Shown here: in pieces, positions 1 through 9,598 of the stretch
How positions within the stretch are numbered: position 1 is the first letter of the stretch
How the letters are laid out: each line of letters opens with the position of its first letter
NCBI RefSeq assembly: GCF_003391095.1
Contig: NZ_CP031447.1
Span: 1,116,001-1,180,000, forward strand
Source: Austwickia chelonae
Lineage (GTDB): Bacteria > Actinomycetota > Actinomycetes > Actinomycetales > Dermatophilaceae
Direction: 5' to 3'
DNA: 64,000 nucleotides
Translations under genes and position numbers: made by a program
Notes under the pieces: generated by a model
Told to the model about the DNA's origin: nothing
Databases searched by the model: none
The model's input: only the letters and a program-made list of their open reading frames with translations

Positions 1-1535
1 ACGGGCAGAGCAAGGACCCGAAGAAACGTCAGATGACCGGGCCCGAGGGCGCCGCGCAGGAGCTGTCTCCGTTGCTGGGTATGTCTGCTGAGCAGCTCCT
101 TCCCTTGCTCTCCGGTACTGAGAACGAGTGTTACAAAATCGTCAAGAAGGGCGTGGAGCCGCTCCAATGGCGGAAGATCGCTGAGCGTGCGATACCGGGG
201 ATCAGCGCGCAGATGACGCAGGAGCGGCTCTATCCGGGCGGTTCTGCGGCAGCTCCGCTGATCGGTTGGGTGGGGAACGAGGGCGAGGCCAGGAAAGGTC
301 ATGGTGGGGGCCTCGAACTTCTGATGAACGAGAAACTCACGGGGAAGCCTGGTCAGATGACCGCTGAGTACTCCGTGAATGGACGGGTCATTCCCATGGG
401 GGAGAGGGAGCTTCGTCCTGCGATCCGTGGGCGAGATGTGCGCCTGACGATCGACAACGACTTGCAGTGGTACGCCTATAACGCGATCGCGGCTCAGGTC
501 CAAGCCAGCAAGGGTGATTCCGGCTACGCCGTTGTGATGGATAAGAAGGGGCGGATCCGCGCTGCGGCCCAGTACCCGGCTTTCGATCCGGTGACCCGTG
601 CGAAAGGCTCCCGGTTCGATGCACTTCCGTTCACTGATGTCTTCGAGCCAGGGTCGACGGCCAAGGTGATGTCGATCGGGGCTGCTCTGAACGAGGGGCT
701 GATCGACCCCACATCTCAGTTCGTGGTGGAGAATCGGTTGCCCCGCGCCGACCAGCAGTTTCGAGATGCTCATGACCACGCGACCCTTAACCTGACCTCG
801 ACGGGGATCCTTGCGGTCTCCAGCAATATTGGCACGATCCAGATCGCGGAGAAGATGCCTGCGGAGAAACTTGAGTCCTACTATCGATCTTTCGGTATGG
901 GAAAGACTTCCGCAGTCGGCTTCCCCGGTGAGTCCGATGGTCTGATGCCACGCACCGACAAACTCAGTGCTTCTCAGCGGTACACGATGATGTTCGGTCA
1001 GGGGTTCTCGCTGACCGCGATGCAGGACATCGGGGTATTCCAGACCGTGGCCAATGGCGGGGTCCGGATCCCGGCGACCTTGGTCGAGGGGAGCGCCGAC
1101 GCGGAAGGGCGATATGTCCCCTCGGTGGAGCCGGAGGGCGAGCGAGTCCTGTCGGAGGATGCCAGTAAGACTTTATTAAAGATGATGGAGAACGTCACCA
1201 ATGTTGGTGGCACTGCAGTAACTGCTGAGTTACCTGGGTATCGCGTCGCTGGGAAAACAGGTACTTCCGATCGGTACGACGATGCAAAGAAAGGGTATTC
1301 CGGGACGACAGCATCCTTCATCGGAATCGCGCCGGCAGATGATCCTGAGCTGATCACCGCTGTCATTGTCCAGAATCCGAAAAATGAGGGTCTGGGTAGT
1401 GACCATACTGCTCCAGTCTTCAAGTCCGTGATGACTTATGCCCTGCAGAAACTCAAGATTCCACCTACCGGAAGCTCCCTGGACCCCTTCCCGAACTACT
1501 GGGGGGAGCAGGCTTCCAGGAACAAGACGCGGTAG
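1..1535 (+). CDS. ftsI: Peptidoglycan D,D-transpeptidase FtsI / PBP2-type (5' partial)
   Basis: Septal class B penicillin-binding protein that cross-links peptidoglycan at the division site. The reading frame is open to the left edge, so the N-terminal membrane anchor and part of the dimerisation domain are missing. Counting from the Met at base 33, the transpeptidase motifs are all present: STAK at about 208-211 (catalytic Ser), SSN at about 263-265 and KTGT at about 408-411. The frame ends at a TAG nine bases before murE, so the two are cotranscribed. The position at the head of a mur/fts cluster supports division-specific FtsI over an elongation-type PBP. The motifs are seen; the septal role is inferred from context. 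Confidence 0.93.
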   Translation, partial: GQSKDPKKRQMTGPEGAAQELSPLLGMSAEQLLPLLSGTENECYKIVKKGVEPLQWRKIAERAIPGISAQMTQERLYPGGSAAAPLIGWVGNEGEARKGHGGGLELLMNEKLTGKPGQMTAEYSVNGRVIPMGERELRPAIRGRDVRLTIDNDLQWYAYNAIAAQVQASKGDSGYAVVMDKKGRIRAAAQYPAFDPVTRAKGSRFDALPFTDVFEPGSTAKVMSIGAALNEGLIDPTSQFVVENRLPRADQQFRDAHDHATLNLTSTGILAVSSNIGTIQIAEKMPAEKLESYYRSFGMGKTSAVGFPGESDGLMPRTDKLSASQRYTMMFGQGFSLTAMQDIGVFQTVANGGVRIPATLVEGSADAEGRYVPSVEPEGERVLSEDASKTLLKMMENVTNVGGTAVTAELPGYRVAGKTGTSDRYDDAKKGYSGTTASFIGIAPADDPELITAVIVQNPKNEGLGSDHTAPVFKSVMTYALQKLKIPPTGSSLDPFPNYWGEQASRNKTR

Positions 1536-1544
1536 GTTCGACCG

Positions 1545-3113
1545 GTGAGCAGCACCCTCCGCCCGACCAAGGTTCCTCAGGTTTCAGTTCGACGACTCGC
1601 GAGGGAAGTGGGCGCAGAGCTCACACTCGCAGGCGGTCTTCCGTCTCCGGATGTGGGGGCCTGCGGCATCGTCCTCGACAGCCGGCAGGTGAATGCCGGT
1701 GACATCTATGCCGGCCTTCCCGGTGAGCATGTGCATGGTGCTTACTTTGCAGTTCAGGCTGCAGCATCTGGGGCTGTTGCCGTGTTGACCGATGCTAGAG
1801 GCGAAGCCTTGATGGACGAGGCGGGTGTTGAACTTCCCCGCATCGTAGTTCCCTCCCCGAGAGACCTTTTAGGGGCTTTGTCGGCGCTGATGTACGATCG
1901 GCCAGCCGAGGCGCTGACACTCGTCGGGGTGACCGGCACTAACGGCAAGACGACCACCGCGTACATCGTCGACAGTGCATTGCGCGCGATGGATCGCCGC
2001 ACCGGTTTGATCGGCACTATCGAGACTCGAGTGGGAGAACGCAGCGTGTCATCGGTGCGCACGACGCCGGAGTCCTGCGATCTTCATGCGCTTTTTGCGC
2101 TCATGCGTGAGGAACTCGTCGATTCCTGCGTGATGGAAGTCAGCAGCCATGCTCTCGAACTCCATCGGATTGACGGGGCTGTTTTCGATATCGCAGTGTT
2201 CACGAACATGTCCCAGGATCATTTGGACTTCCACGGTTCCATGGAAGCCTATTTCACGGCGAAAGCTTCCTTGTTCACTCCTGAACGATCCAAGCTCGGA
2301 GTCGTCTGTGTCGACGACGAATGGGGTGCGAGATTGGCCAGGGAAGCTACCGTGCCGGTGGCTACTGTCGCGACTCGTCCTGATGCGGTCGGTGAGGCCC
2401 AGTGGACTCTGCGTCCTGAGCCTGAACGAGGGATCGATGCCTTCGCACTGGTTGGTCCGGAAGAGACCTTCCATCTGACAGGGGCTCTTCCCGGAGACTA
2501 CAACCGGTCGAATACGGCGTTCGTGGCGGTGGCGCTGTCATTGATCGGGTGGTCGAGGACACAGATCGAGGAATCACTCACTGACGGCGCTCATGTGCCA
2601 GGCCGGATGGAACGGGTCGACCTAGGCGAGGGAGCCCCGTCGGTCTATGTCGACTTCGCGCACACTCCTGAGGCTGTTCGCGCGACTTTGGGGACCTTGA
2701 AGAAGAACACGCGGGGTCGGCTCATCGCCGTGGTGGGGGCAGGGGGACACCGGGACATCGGCAAGCGTCCGCTGATGGGTGCTGCTGCGATGGAGTACGC
2801 AGACCTGGTGATGATCACCGACGACAATCCCCGGGACGAGGAACCAGCAACGATCCGTCAGGCCATCGAAGCTGGTGCACAGGAGTTCTGGTCTGCGAAG
2901 AAAACACGCGAGGTAGACGGCGCTGCTCCACTCCGGAACGTGGCAGGACGCGCCGAGTGCATTGCAGAGGCGCTCCGGTGTGCAGAACCGCAAGACGTGA
3001 TCGCGGTACTGGGCCGAGGACACGAGAAGAAACAGGAAATCATGGGTGAGTTCGTGCTCTTCGACGACCGTATCGCCGTGCGAACGGCTTGGAACAAGGT
3101 GGCTCATCCGTGA
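1545..3113 (+). CDS. murE: UDP-MurNAc-L-Ala-D-Glu:meso-DAP ligase MurE
   Basis: Cytoplasmic ATP-dependent ligase that adds the third residue of the peptidoglycan stem peptide. It is 522 aa, slightly longer than the usual ~500. The Mur ligase P-loop GVTGTNGKT lies at about 128-136. The substrate loop reads DNPR at about 427-430, the motif of meso-diaminopimelate-adding enzymes; lysine adders have DNPA-like loops. The GTG start at 1545 follows ftsI by nine bases. The 3' end overlaps murF by four bases (GTGA). A TAGGTT hexamer lies six bases before the start, but it contains the ftsI stop, so I do not call it a promoter. Confidence 0.95.
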   Translation: MSSTLRPTKVPQVSVRRLAREVGAELTLAGGLPSPDVGACGIVLDSRQVNAGDIYAGLPGEHVHGAYFAVQAAASGAVAVLTDARGEALMDEAGVELPRIVVPSPRDLLGALSALMYDRPAEALTLVGVTGTNGKTTTAYIVDSALRAMDRRTGLIGTIETRVGERSVSSVRTTPESCDLHALFALMREELVDSCVMEVSSHALELHRIDGAVFDIAVFTNMSQDHLDFHGSMEAYFTAKASLFTPERSKLGVVCVDDEWGARLAREATVPVATVATRPDAVGEAQWTLRPEPERGIDAFALVGPEETFHLTGALPGDYNRSNTAFVAVALSLIGWSRTQIEESLTDGAHVPGRMERVDLGEGAPSVYVDFAHTPEAVRATLGTLKKNTRGRLIAVVGAGGHRDIGKRPLMGAAAMEYADLVMITDDNPRDEEPATIRQAIEAGAQEFWSAKKTREVDGAAPLRNVAGRAECIAEALRCAEPQDVIAVLGRGHEKKQEIMGEFVLFDDRIAVRTAWNKVAHP

Positions 3114-4483
3114 TCCCGTTGACACTCTCCCGGATCGCAGAGATCACGGGGGGCCGCTTGTCTGGGGAAGCTGCCGCTGCGATCGTGATCGACGGTCCGA
3201 TCGTCACAGACAGCAGAGAGGCCCGGCCTGGTTCCCTGTATGTCGCCCGTGTGGGTGAGCATGCTGACGGGCACCGTTACGTCGGCCAGGCTGAGCAGAA
3301 CGGTGCCCTGGCTGCGCTGGTCACTGAGCCGGTCGAGGAGCTTCCCTTTGTCCAGGTCACGGATGTTCAGGAGGCTTTCGCGTCGCTGGCATCTGCCGTC
3401 ATCACCGGTATCCCAGAGTTGAATGTCGTGGGCATCACCGGTTCTTCGGGGAAGACTTCCACGAAAGATCTTCTTGCCGCAGTGCTGGAAGAGAACGCGC
3501 CGACCGTGGCCAATGTCGGCTCGCTCAACAGCGAGGTGGGTGTGCCACTGACCGTTTGTCGTGCGACGCCACAGACCAAACATCTCATTTTGGAGATGGG
3601 TGCCCGGGGCCTTGGCCATGTGCGCTATCTGACGGATATGACCCATCCGCGGATTGGTGTGGTCCTCAACGTCGGCAGCGCTCATGTCGGGGAGTTCGGG
3701 GGGATCGATACGGTCGCCATAGCCAAGCGAGAACTGGTCGAGACGCTGCCTGTGGACGGAGTCGCGGTACTGAACGCCGATGACGTGCGTGTGGCCGAGA
3801 TGGCGTCACATACTTCGGCACGAGTGGTGTTCACCGGTCGATGCGCGTCTGCCGATGTCCGGGCGATCGATGTCTCGATGTCCGCTGAGGGGACAGCCTC
3901 CTTCCTTCTCGTCTTCCCGGAAGGGGAGGCGCAGGTGGACCTGAAGGTGCTGGGCGAGCACATGGTTGACAACTGCTTGGCTGTTGCCGCTGTCGCCAGG
4001 GAGTCTGGTATGGATGTCCGACAAGTGGCGACAGCACTTGGCCGGGCGCACCTGGCCAGCCGGTGGCGTCTGGAGCGTCATGACCGTCAGGACGGCGTGA
4101 CCGTCCTCAACGATGCTTACAACGCCAACCCTGACTCCCTGGCAGCTGCCCTGCGGACCCTGGCCGTCATGGGATCTAGTCGAAGGACTTGGGCTGTGAT
4201 CGGGGAGATGCTCGAGCTGGGTGACGGGTCCAGCCAGGCTCATTACGACAGCGGAACGCTGGCGGTTTCCTTGGGCGTGGACCATGTGGTCGCCGTAGGC
4301 GTTGGTGCTTTTCCTGTGGCTGAGGGCGCAGGCGAACATGGCCGCACGGTGGCCGATATCGACGAAGCGTACGAATTACTCACAGCAGAACTTGCACAGG
4401 GAGACATCGTCTTGTTGAAGTCGAGCAGGAACAGCGGTCTTCGCCATCTCGGCGAGCGCCTCGCGGAGGAGTCGCAGGCATGA
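3110..4483 (+). CDS. murF: UDP-MurNAc-tripeptide:D-Ala-D-Ala ligase MurF
   Basis: Joins the D-Ala-D-Ala dipeptide to UDP-MurNAc-tripeptide, the last cytoplasmic step of stem peptide synthesis. The P-loop [10 protein letters not shown] lies at about residues 108-117. A typical Mur ligase C-terminal domain follows, with the sequence [11 protein letters not shown] of the central domain. I chose GTG at 3110, which overlaps the murE stop as GTGA and begins [15 protein letters not shown], where homologues begin. A TTG 21 bases upstream (3089) is also open but would add residues not expected in the family. The length of 457 aa is normal. The 3' end overlaps mraY by ATGA. Confidence 0.94.
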   Translation: MIPLTLSRIAEITGGRLSGEAAAAIVIDGPIVTDSREARPGSLYVARVGEHADGHRYVGQAEQNGALAALVTEPVEELPFVQVTDVQEAFASLASAVITGIPELNVVGITGSSGKTSTKDLLAAVLEENAPTVANVGSLNSEVGVPLTVCRATPQTKHLILEMGARGLGHVRYLTDMTHPRIGVVLNVGSAHVGEFGGIDTVAIAKRELVETLPVDGVAVLNADDVRVAEMASHTSARVVFTGRCASADVRAIDVSMSAEGTASFLLVFPEGEAQVDLKVLGEHMVDNCLAVAAVARESGMDVRQVATALGRAHLASRWRLERHDRQDGVTVLNDAYNANPDSLAAALRTLAVMGSSRRTWAVIGEMLELGDGSSQAHYDSGTLAVSLGVDHVVAVGVGAFPVAEGAGEHGRTVADIDEAYELLTAELAQGDIVLLKSSRNSGLRHLGERLAEESQA

Positions 4484-5592
4484 AAACCGTTCTAGCCGCT
4501 GCTGCGTTGGCGCTCTTCATCTCTTTACTGGGTACCCCTCTGTACATCAAGTTCTTGGTGAGTCGGGGTTACGGCCAGTTCGTTCGAGACGATGGTCCGA
4601 CCACTCACAAGACCAAGCGTGGTACCCCCACCATGGGCGGTTTCGTCATCATCGCCGCAACTCTCATCGGTTACTTCGTGGCTCACCTGGTGACGATGCG
4701 CAGGTCGGACGGAATCGCTTTCGGGGTGACCCCTAGTGCGTTACTGATCCTGGGCCTGATGACAGGACTGGGGTTTGTCGGCTGGCTGGACGATTACATC
4801 AAGATCAGCAAGCAACGCAGCCTTGGCTTGCGTTCTGCGCAGAAACTGTTTGGACAGATTCTGGTGGGAAGTGTCTTCGCCGTGGTCGCCGTCATGATGA
4901 CGGATATGCGAGGTAACCCATTGGCTTCGATGAAGATCAGCTTTGTTCGGGATCTTTCTTGGCTGGACCTGGCTGTTTTTGGTCCGGTCATCGGGCTGGG
5001 GCTGTTCATCCTGTGGGTGAATTTGATCGTGGCGGGGACCAGCAACGGGGTGAACCTTACTGACGGGCTGGACGGGCTGGCCACCGGTGCATCGACCATG
5101 GTCTTCGGGAGCTATGTCCTCATCGGTATCTGGCAGATGAACCAGAACTGCCATCCGGTGGCGATGTCTCCGAACTGCTACGAGGTCGCTGCGCCCTACG
5201 ACTTGGCGATCACAGCGGCGGCATTGGCTGGCTCCTGTTTCGGATTCCTCTGGTGGAACGCGGCTCCGGCAAAAATCTTCATGGGTGACACCGGCTCGTT
5301 GGCGCTAGGTGGAGCGCTGGCCGGTTTCGCGATTATGACGCGAACTCAGCTTCTCGTGGTCTTGCTGGGCGGGCTCTTCGTGATCATCACGCTTTCGGTG
5401 ATCATCCAGGTCGCCTCCTTCAAACTGACTGGCCGAAGGGTGTTTCGGATGGCACCTCTCCAGCATCACTTCGAGCTTCTGGGGTGGGCTGAGATCACCA
5501 TCGTGATCCGTTTCTGGATCATCGCCGGTGTCTGTGCCGCCCTCGCCTTGGGCATCTTCTACGCCGAGTGGTTCACCGGAGGGCTCGTATGA
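4480..5592 (+). CDS. mraY: Phospho-MurNAc-pentapeptide translocase MraY
   Basis: Integral membrane enzyme that transfers phospho-MurNAc-pentapeptide to undecaprenyl phosphate to give lipid I. It is 370 aa with about ten hydrophobic segments. Diagnostic motifs are visible: KRGTPTMGG near residue 47, the Asp pair in [18 protein letters not shown] in the central part and [13 protein letters not shown] near the C terminus. The start overlaps murF by ATGA and the stop overlaps murD by ATGA, so translation is tightly coupled. Nothing is unusual in length or motifs. Confidence 0.96.
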   Translation: MKTVLAAAALALFISLLGTPLYIKFLVSRGYGQFVRDDGPTTHKTKRGTPTMGGFVIIAATLIGYFVAHLVTMRRSDGIAFGVTPSALLILGLMTGLGFVGWLDDYIKISKQRSLGLRSAQKLFGQILVGSVFAVVAVMMTDMRGNPLASMKISFVRDLSWLDLAVFGPVIGLGLFILWVNLIVAGTSNGVNLTDGLDGLATGASTMVFGSYVLIGIWQMNQNCHPVAMSPNCYEVAAPYDLAITAAALAGSCFGFLWWNAAPAKIFMGDTGSLALGGALAGFAIMTRTQLLVVLLGGLFVIITLSVIIQVASFKLTGRRVFRMAPLQHHFELLGWAEITIVIRFWIIAGVCAALALGIFYAEWFTGGLV

Positions 5593-7091
5593 CCTCGCAG
5601 AGAACGGACGCAGGTGTTGATCCCTATGAGCCTCGTCCTGGGCTGATCTGCCGGGAAGCAGACTGGTCTGGACTTCGGGTCGTGGTGACCGGTTTGGGTG
5701 TCTCCGGTTTTGCTGCAGCTGACGCCTTGTCAGAGCAAGGCGCTGACGTCATCGTGGTCGACGGGTCCAGCGTTGGCGATCGTCTGCTGGAACGGGCTCA
5801 GATCCTGCGCGTCCTCGACGTCGATGTCCGGTTGGGGGTTGAGTACGTCCAGACCTTGCCGGAAGACATCGACCTGGTGGTGACCTCGCCGGGATGGAGC
5901 CCCTCTCAGCCGCTGTTGAAGGAGGCCGCACTTCGAGGCGTTCCCATCTGGGGAGAGGTCGAGCTCGCCTGGCGGATGCGTCCCCGCGAGGGATCTGCGC
6001 CGTGGATCACCGTCACCGGGACGAACGGTAAAACGACCACGGTGAAGATGCTGACTTCCATTCTGGAAGCGGCAGGGAAACGTACCGTGGCTGCAGGCAA
6101 CGTAGGTACGCCGATTATGGAGGCGGTTCTCGACCCGTCTCCGTACGACTTCATCGTCGTGGAGCTGTCGAGCTTCCAATTGCATTGGCAGCGTTCGTTG
6201 TCACCATTAGCTTCCGTGTGCCTCAATGTGGCACCGGATCACGTGGATTGGCATGGCTCCTTCGAGGAGTACGCATCTGCCAAGGCCCGGGTTTACGCGA
6301 ACACCAAGGCCAGCTGCGTCTACAACGTCGACGTCCCACGAACCGAGCAGATGGTTCGAGATGCCGAAGTGCAGGAGGGCTGTCGCGCGGTGGGGTTCAC
6401 CCTGGGTGTTCCGGGCCTCTCGATGGTGGGGCTGGTCGACGATGTGTTGGCAGATCGAGCTTTTGTCACCCAACGTCAGACCTCGGCGGCAGAATTGGGT
6501 ACCTTGGCAGACCTGCGCGCAGGTGAACAAGATCCTGCACCGCATTTCGTGGCGAATGCTCTGGCCGCGGCGGCGTTGGCCAGATCCTGCGGTGTTCCAC
6601 CTGCGGCTGTTCGTGACGGTCTGGTCTCTTTTCAACCTGATGCTCATCGCATCGCTGAGGTGGCTACGGCTCAGGGAGTGAGCTGGATCGACGACAGCAA
6701 AGCGACGAATCCACATGCGGCGGCGGCATCGCTGGCGGCGTACCCTTCGGTTGTTTGGATCGCCGGTGGTCTCCTCAAAGGGGCTGACGTCGACGAGCTG
6801 GTCGAAGGCGCGGTTGATCGCCTCAAAGCTGTATTGCTGATCGGTCGTGACCGGGACCGGATCAAGCAGGCCTTGATCCGACACGCCCCGAAGATTCCGT
6901 TGGTTGAGTTCGCCGAGACGGACACTGGGGTGATGGGCCGAGTGGTTGCTCGGGCTGCGGAGCTGGCTTCACCGGGCGATGTGGTTCTGTTGGCTCCGGC
7001 CGCAGCCTCCATGGATATGTTCGCCGACTACGGTGCCCGGGGGGATGCTTTTGCCGCAGCGGTACGTTCGCTGCTGCTCATCGACGAGTGA
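5589..7091 (+). CDS. murD: UDP-MurNAc-L-alanine:D-glutamate ligase MurD
   Basis: Adds D-Glu to UDP-MurNAc-L-Ala in the cytoplasm. The protein has an N-terminal nucleotide-binding fold ([10 protein letters not shown] at about 31-40), the ATP P-loop [11 protein letters not shown] at about 141-151, and the motif [17 protein letters not shown] of the MurD C-terminal half. I chose the ATG at 5589, which overlaps mraY as ATGA; an upstream in-frame GTG at 5568 would lie inside mraY and adds only seven residues. The length is 500 aa. It is followed by a 63-base gap before ftsW, the largest gap in the mur run. Confidence 0.95.
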   Translation: MTSQRTDAGVDPYEPRPGLICREADWSGLRVVVTGLGVSGFAAADALSEQGADVIVVDGSSVGDRLLERAQILRVLDVDVRLGVEYVQTLPEDIDLVVTSPGWSPSQPLLKEAALRGVPIWGEVELAWRMRPREGSAPWITVTGTNGKTTTVKMLTSILEAAGKRTVAAGNVGTPIMEAVLDPSPYDFIVVELSSFQLHWQRSLSPLASVCLNVAPDHVDWHGSFEEYASAKARVYANTKASCVYNVDVPRTEQMVRDAEVQEGCRAVGFTLGVPGLSMVGLVDDVLADRAFVTQRQTSAAELGTLADLRAGEQDPAPHFVANALAAAALARSCGVPPAAVRDGLVSFQPDAHRIAEVATAQGVSWIDDSKATNPHAAAASLAAYPSVVWIAGGLLKGADVDELVEGAVDRLKAVLLIGRDRDRIKQALIRHAPKIPLVEFAETDTGVMGRVVARAAELASPGDVVLLAPAAASMDMFADYGARGDAFAAAVRSLLLIDE

Positions 7092-7154
7092 TGACGTGGT
7101 GAAAGGCTCGGGGAAGTTGGATCATCTGCCGCTGCATCGAAAGGCTGGGACGAC

Positions 7155-8447
7155 GTGAGCACGACGGGCCGACGTATAGGGACTAGACGTCGTGTCCGCC
7201 CGCCTCTGTCTGCAGAAGACCAGGGAAGGGGACACGACCCTCATTCGGCGTTGGCCGGCTTGCACAGTCCACTGTCCACGTACTATCTCCTGATCGCGTC
7301 GATCGGTACTTTGCTGGGCATCGGTCTGTTCATGGTGTTATCGGCGTCCAGCGTGATGTCTTTGCACGAGAACGGCAATGTCTTCACGATCGGGCTCAAT
7401 CAGGCGAAGTTCGCACTGATTGGTGTCGTGCTGGCGATGGTGACCAGTAGGGTTCCGACTGCAGTGTGGCGCTCCTTGGGAACGCCGGTTCTTCTGGGAG
7501 CGCTCTTTCTCCAGCTGCTGGTGTTCGTGCCAGGGCTGGGGGTCACTGCGAACGGTAATACCAACTGGCTGCGCTTGGGAGGGCTGCAGTTCCAACCAAG
7601 TGAATTCGGTAAGTTGGGGCTCATTCTGTACGGGGCCTGGATCCTCACGGTGAAGCGTCATCGGCTGGCGGATTGGAAACATGTCGTCATCCCCGTGATT
7701 TTTCCTGCAGCGACTTTGTTGTTTGGGCTCATTCTGGGTGGAGGAGACCTGGGAACGGCGATCGTTCTGTTCGGGATCTTGTTCGCCGTTCTCTGGACCT
7801 CAGGCATCCCTTCCCGAATTCTGGGTGTGGGTGTGGCGATCTGCACATTCTTGGTACTCATGCTTGCCCTGTTCAGCGCCAACCGGATGCGTCGTATCAC
7901 GGGGTGGCTTTCCTGCGAGAAGGCGACTGATCACGATGGTGCTTGTTGGCAGGCTATTAATGGCCAATTCGCTTTGGCCGACGGTGGATTGTGGGGGCTG
8001 GGGCCTGGCGCGAGCCGGGAAAAATGGGGGTGGCTTCCTGAACGGCACAACGACTTCATCTTCGCGATCATCGGCGAAGAGTTGGGGATCTTCGGTACCT
8101 TTTCCATCCTGCTGCTGATCTGCATGATCATGGTGGCCTGCTACCGGGTGATCCTCCAGTCCGAAGACATGTTCGTTCGATTGGCCACGGCGGGTGTCAT
8201 GGGGTGGTTCGTGGTGCAGTCGGTGGTGAACATCGGCGCGGTGATCGGGCTGCTTCCGGTGATCGGGGTGCCGCTTCCCTTGGTCTCTGCAGGTGGGTCG
8301 GCAATGGTGACGACCTTGTTCGGCCTGGGTATGGTCGTGTCCTTCGCGCGTAACGAACCGGCTTGTCAGCGTGCGTTGACTGAGCGACCGCATGTTCTCG
8401 CTCGTTCGTTGTCCATCTTGTCCCCGTTGAGGAAGAGACGCCGATGA
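7155..8447 (+). CDS. ftsW: Peptidoglycan glycosyltransferase FtsW (SEDS family)
   Basis: Polytopic SEDS-family protein that polymerises glycan strands at the septum together with its partner PBP (FtsI). It is 430 aa with about ten hydrophobic segments after a basic, hydrophilic N-terminal tail of about 40 residues. SEDS signatures seen are LGGLQFQPSEFGKLG, the long extracellular loop ending in GPGASREKWGWLPERHNDFIFAIIGEE, and the C-terminal VPLPLVSAGGSAM. It uses a GTG start. The stop overlaps murG by ATGA. Location between murD and murG favours FtsW over RodA. Confidence 0.94.
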   Translation: MSTTGRRIGTRRRVRPPLSAEDQGRGHDPHSALAGLHSPLSTYYLLIASIGTLLGIGLFMVLSASSVMSLHENGNVFTIGLNQAKFALIGVVLAMVTSRVPTAVWRSLGTPVLLGALFLQLLVFVPGLGVTANGNTNWLRLGGLQFQPSEFGKLGLILYGAWILTVKRHRLADWKHVVIPVIFPAATLLFGLILGGGDLGTAIVLFGILFAVLWTSGIPSRILGVGVAICTFLVLMLALFSANRMRRITGWLSCEKATDHDGACWQAINGQFALADGGLWGLGPGASREKWGWLPERHNDFIFAIIGEELGIFGTFSILLLICMIMVACYRVILQSEDMFVRLATAGVMGWFVVQSVVNIGAVIGLLPVIGVPLPLVSAGGSAMVTTLFGLGMVVSFARNEPACQRALTERPHVLARSLSILSPLRKRRR

Positions 8448-9598
8448 CTTCCGCTCGTCCCGATGTCCCCGAGAACCCAGATGAAGGTTCGGTGACGGTC
8501 CGTAGAGGCCCGCGTTCGGTGGTGTTGGCAGGAGGCGGGTCAGCTGGGCACGTGTCTCCTCTGTTGGCATTGGCTGATGCGCTACGTCGGCGTAATCCCT
8601 CAGTGACGATCACTGCTCTGGGTACCAGCACCGGCCTGGAGCAACGTTTGGTTCCCGAACGGGGATACCCGCTGAGATCGATTCCGAAGGTAGCTTTCCC
8701 CCGTAAGGCTCATGTTGATGCTTTGCGTCTGCCGGCCATGCTGAAAGAGGCTGTCGACCTGTCAGGGGAGATCCTGGACGAGGTGTCTGCTGAGGTCGTG
8801 GTGGGTTTCGGCGGGTATGTGTCTAGCCCGGCCTATCTGGCAGCGAAGAAGCGCGGCATTCCGATCGTGATCCACGAGCAGAACGCGCGTCCCGGGTTGG
8901 CCAATCGTCTGGGGGCACGTTTAACCCCCTACGTGGCGACAACTTTCACAGGGACTGACCTTGCCCATGCTCGAGTGGTGGGAATGCCGCTGCGAAGAGA
9001 GATCACGGGCCTGGACCGCGCTGCTGAGCGTGCTCGGGCACGAGAACATTTCGGGCTGGAGCAGGACGGGCCAGTCCTGCTGGTCACCGGAGGCTCTTTA
9101 GGCGCAGCCAAACTGAACTCGGCTTTTGCTGAAGCTGTTGAAGACCTCTCTCGAAGTGGCATCCAGGTTCTTCATGTCACTGGTCTGGGGAAGGAATTCG
9201 TTCCGGAAGGGACCCGCGGCACCCCATATGTAGTTCTTCCTTATGTTGATCGGATGGACCTGGCCTATGCCGCGGCGGATCTGGTGGTCTGTCGTTCAGG
9301 TGCCAATACAGTCTGCGAGTTGGCTGCTGTGGGGCTTCCTGCAATCTTTGTTCCGCTGCCGATTGGAAATGGGGAGCAGCGTTTCAATGCGGCTGATGTG
9401 CAGGCTGCTGGGGGATGTTTGTTGTTCGACGATGCGGATGTCAACGCTTTCTGGGTGCGAGCTGCGGTCCTTCCTTTGCTTCGAGACGAATTGCGTTGTC
9501 TTCGAATGGCTGAGGCGATGATGCGCTCAGGGCGCCGTGATGGAGACGATGGATTGGCCGATTTGGTGTACGAGGCTTGGCAGGAGAGCACGCGGTGA
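8444..9598 (+). CDS. murG: UDP-GlcNAc:lipid I GlcNAc transferase MurG
   Basis: Peripheral membrane GT28 glycosyltransferase that converts lipid I to lipid II. The glycine-rich motif GGGSAGHVSP at about residues 30-39 binds the lipid-linked acceptor. A second Gly-rich loop VTGGSLGAAKLN and the UDP-GlcNAc-site region VVCRSGANTVCELAAVGLP followed by GNGEQRFNA are present. The length is 384 aa, with about 22 extra N-terminal residues before the conserved fold, so a later start is possible, although the ATG overlapping ftsW (ATGA) is the natural one. The stop overlaps murC by GTGA. Confidence 0.95.
   Translation: MTSARPDVPENPDEGSVTVRRGPRSVVLAGGGSAGHVSPLLALADALRRRNPSVTITALGTSTGLEQRLVPERGYPLRSIPKVAFPRKAHVDALRLPAMLKEAVDLSGEILDEVSAEVVVGFGGYVSSPAYLAAKKRGIPIVIHEQNARPGLANRLGARLTPYVATTFTGTDLAHARVVGMPLRREITGLDRAAERARAREHFGLEQDGPVLLVTGGSLGAAKLNSAFAEAVEDLSRSGIQVLHVTGLGKEFVPEGTRGTPYVVLPYVDRMDLAYAAADLVVCRSGANTVCELAAVGLPAIFVPLPIGNGEQRFNAADVQAAGGCLLFDDADVNAFWVRAAVLPLLRDELRCLRMAEAMMRSGRRDGDDGLADLVYEAWQESTR

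Noticed and set aside
1533-1538. TAGGTT six bases before murE as a leaderless promoter
   Set aside because: The TAG is the ftsI stop codon and the operon context makes a promoter here unnecessary; chance match is likely.
3089-3109. Upstream TTG start for murF
   Set aside because: GTG at 3110 gives the standard 4-base overlap and the conserved N terminus.
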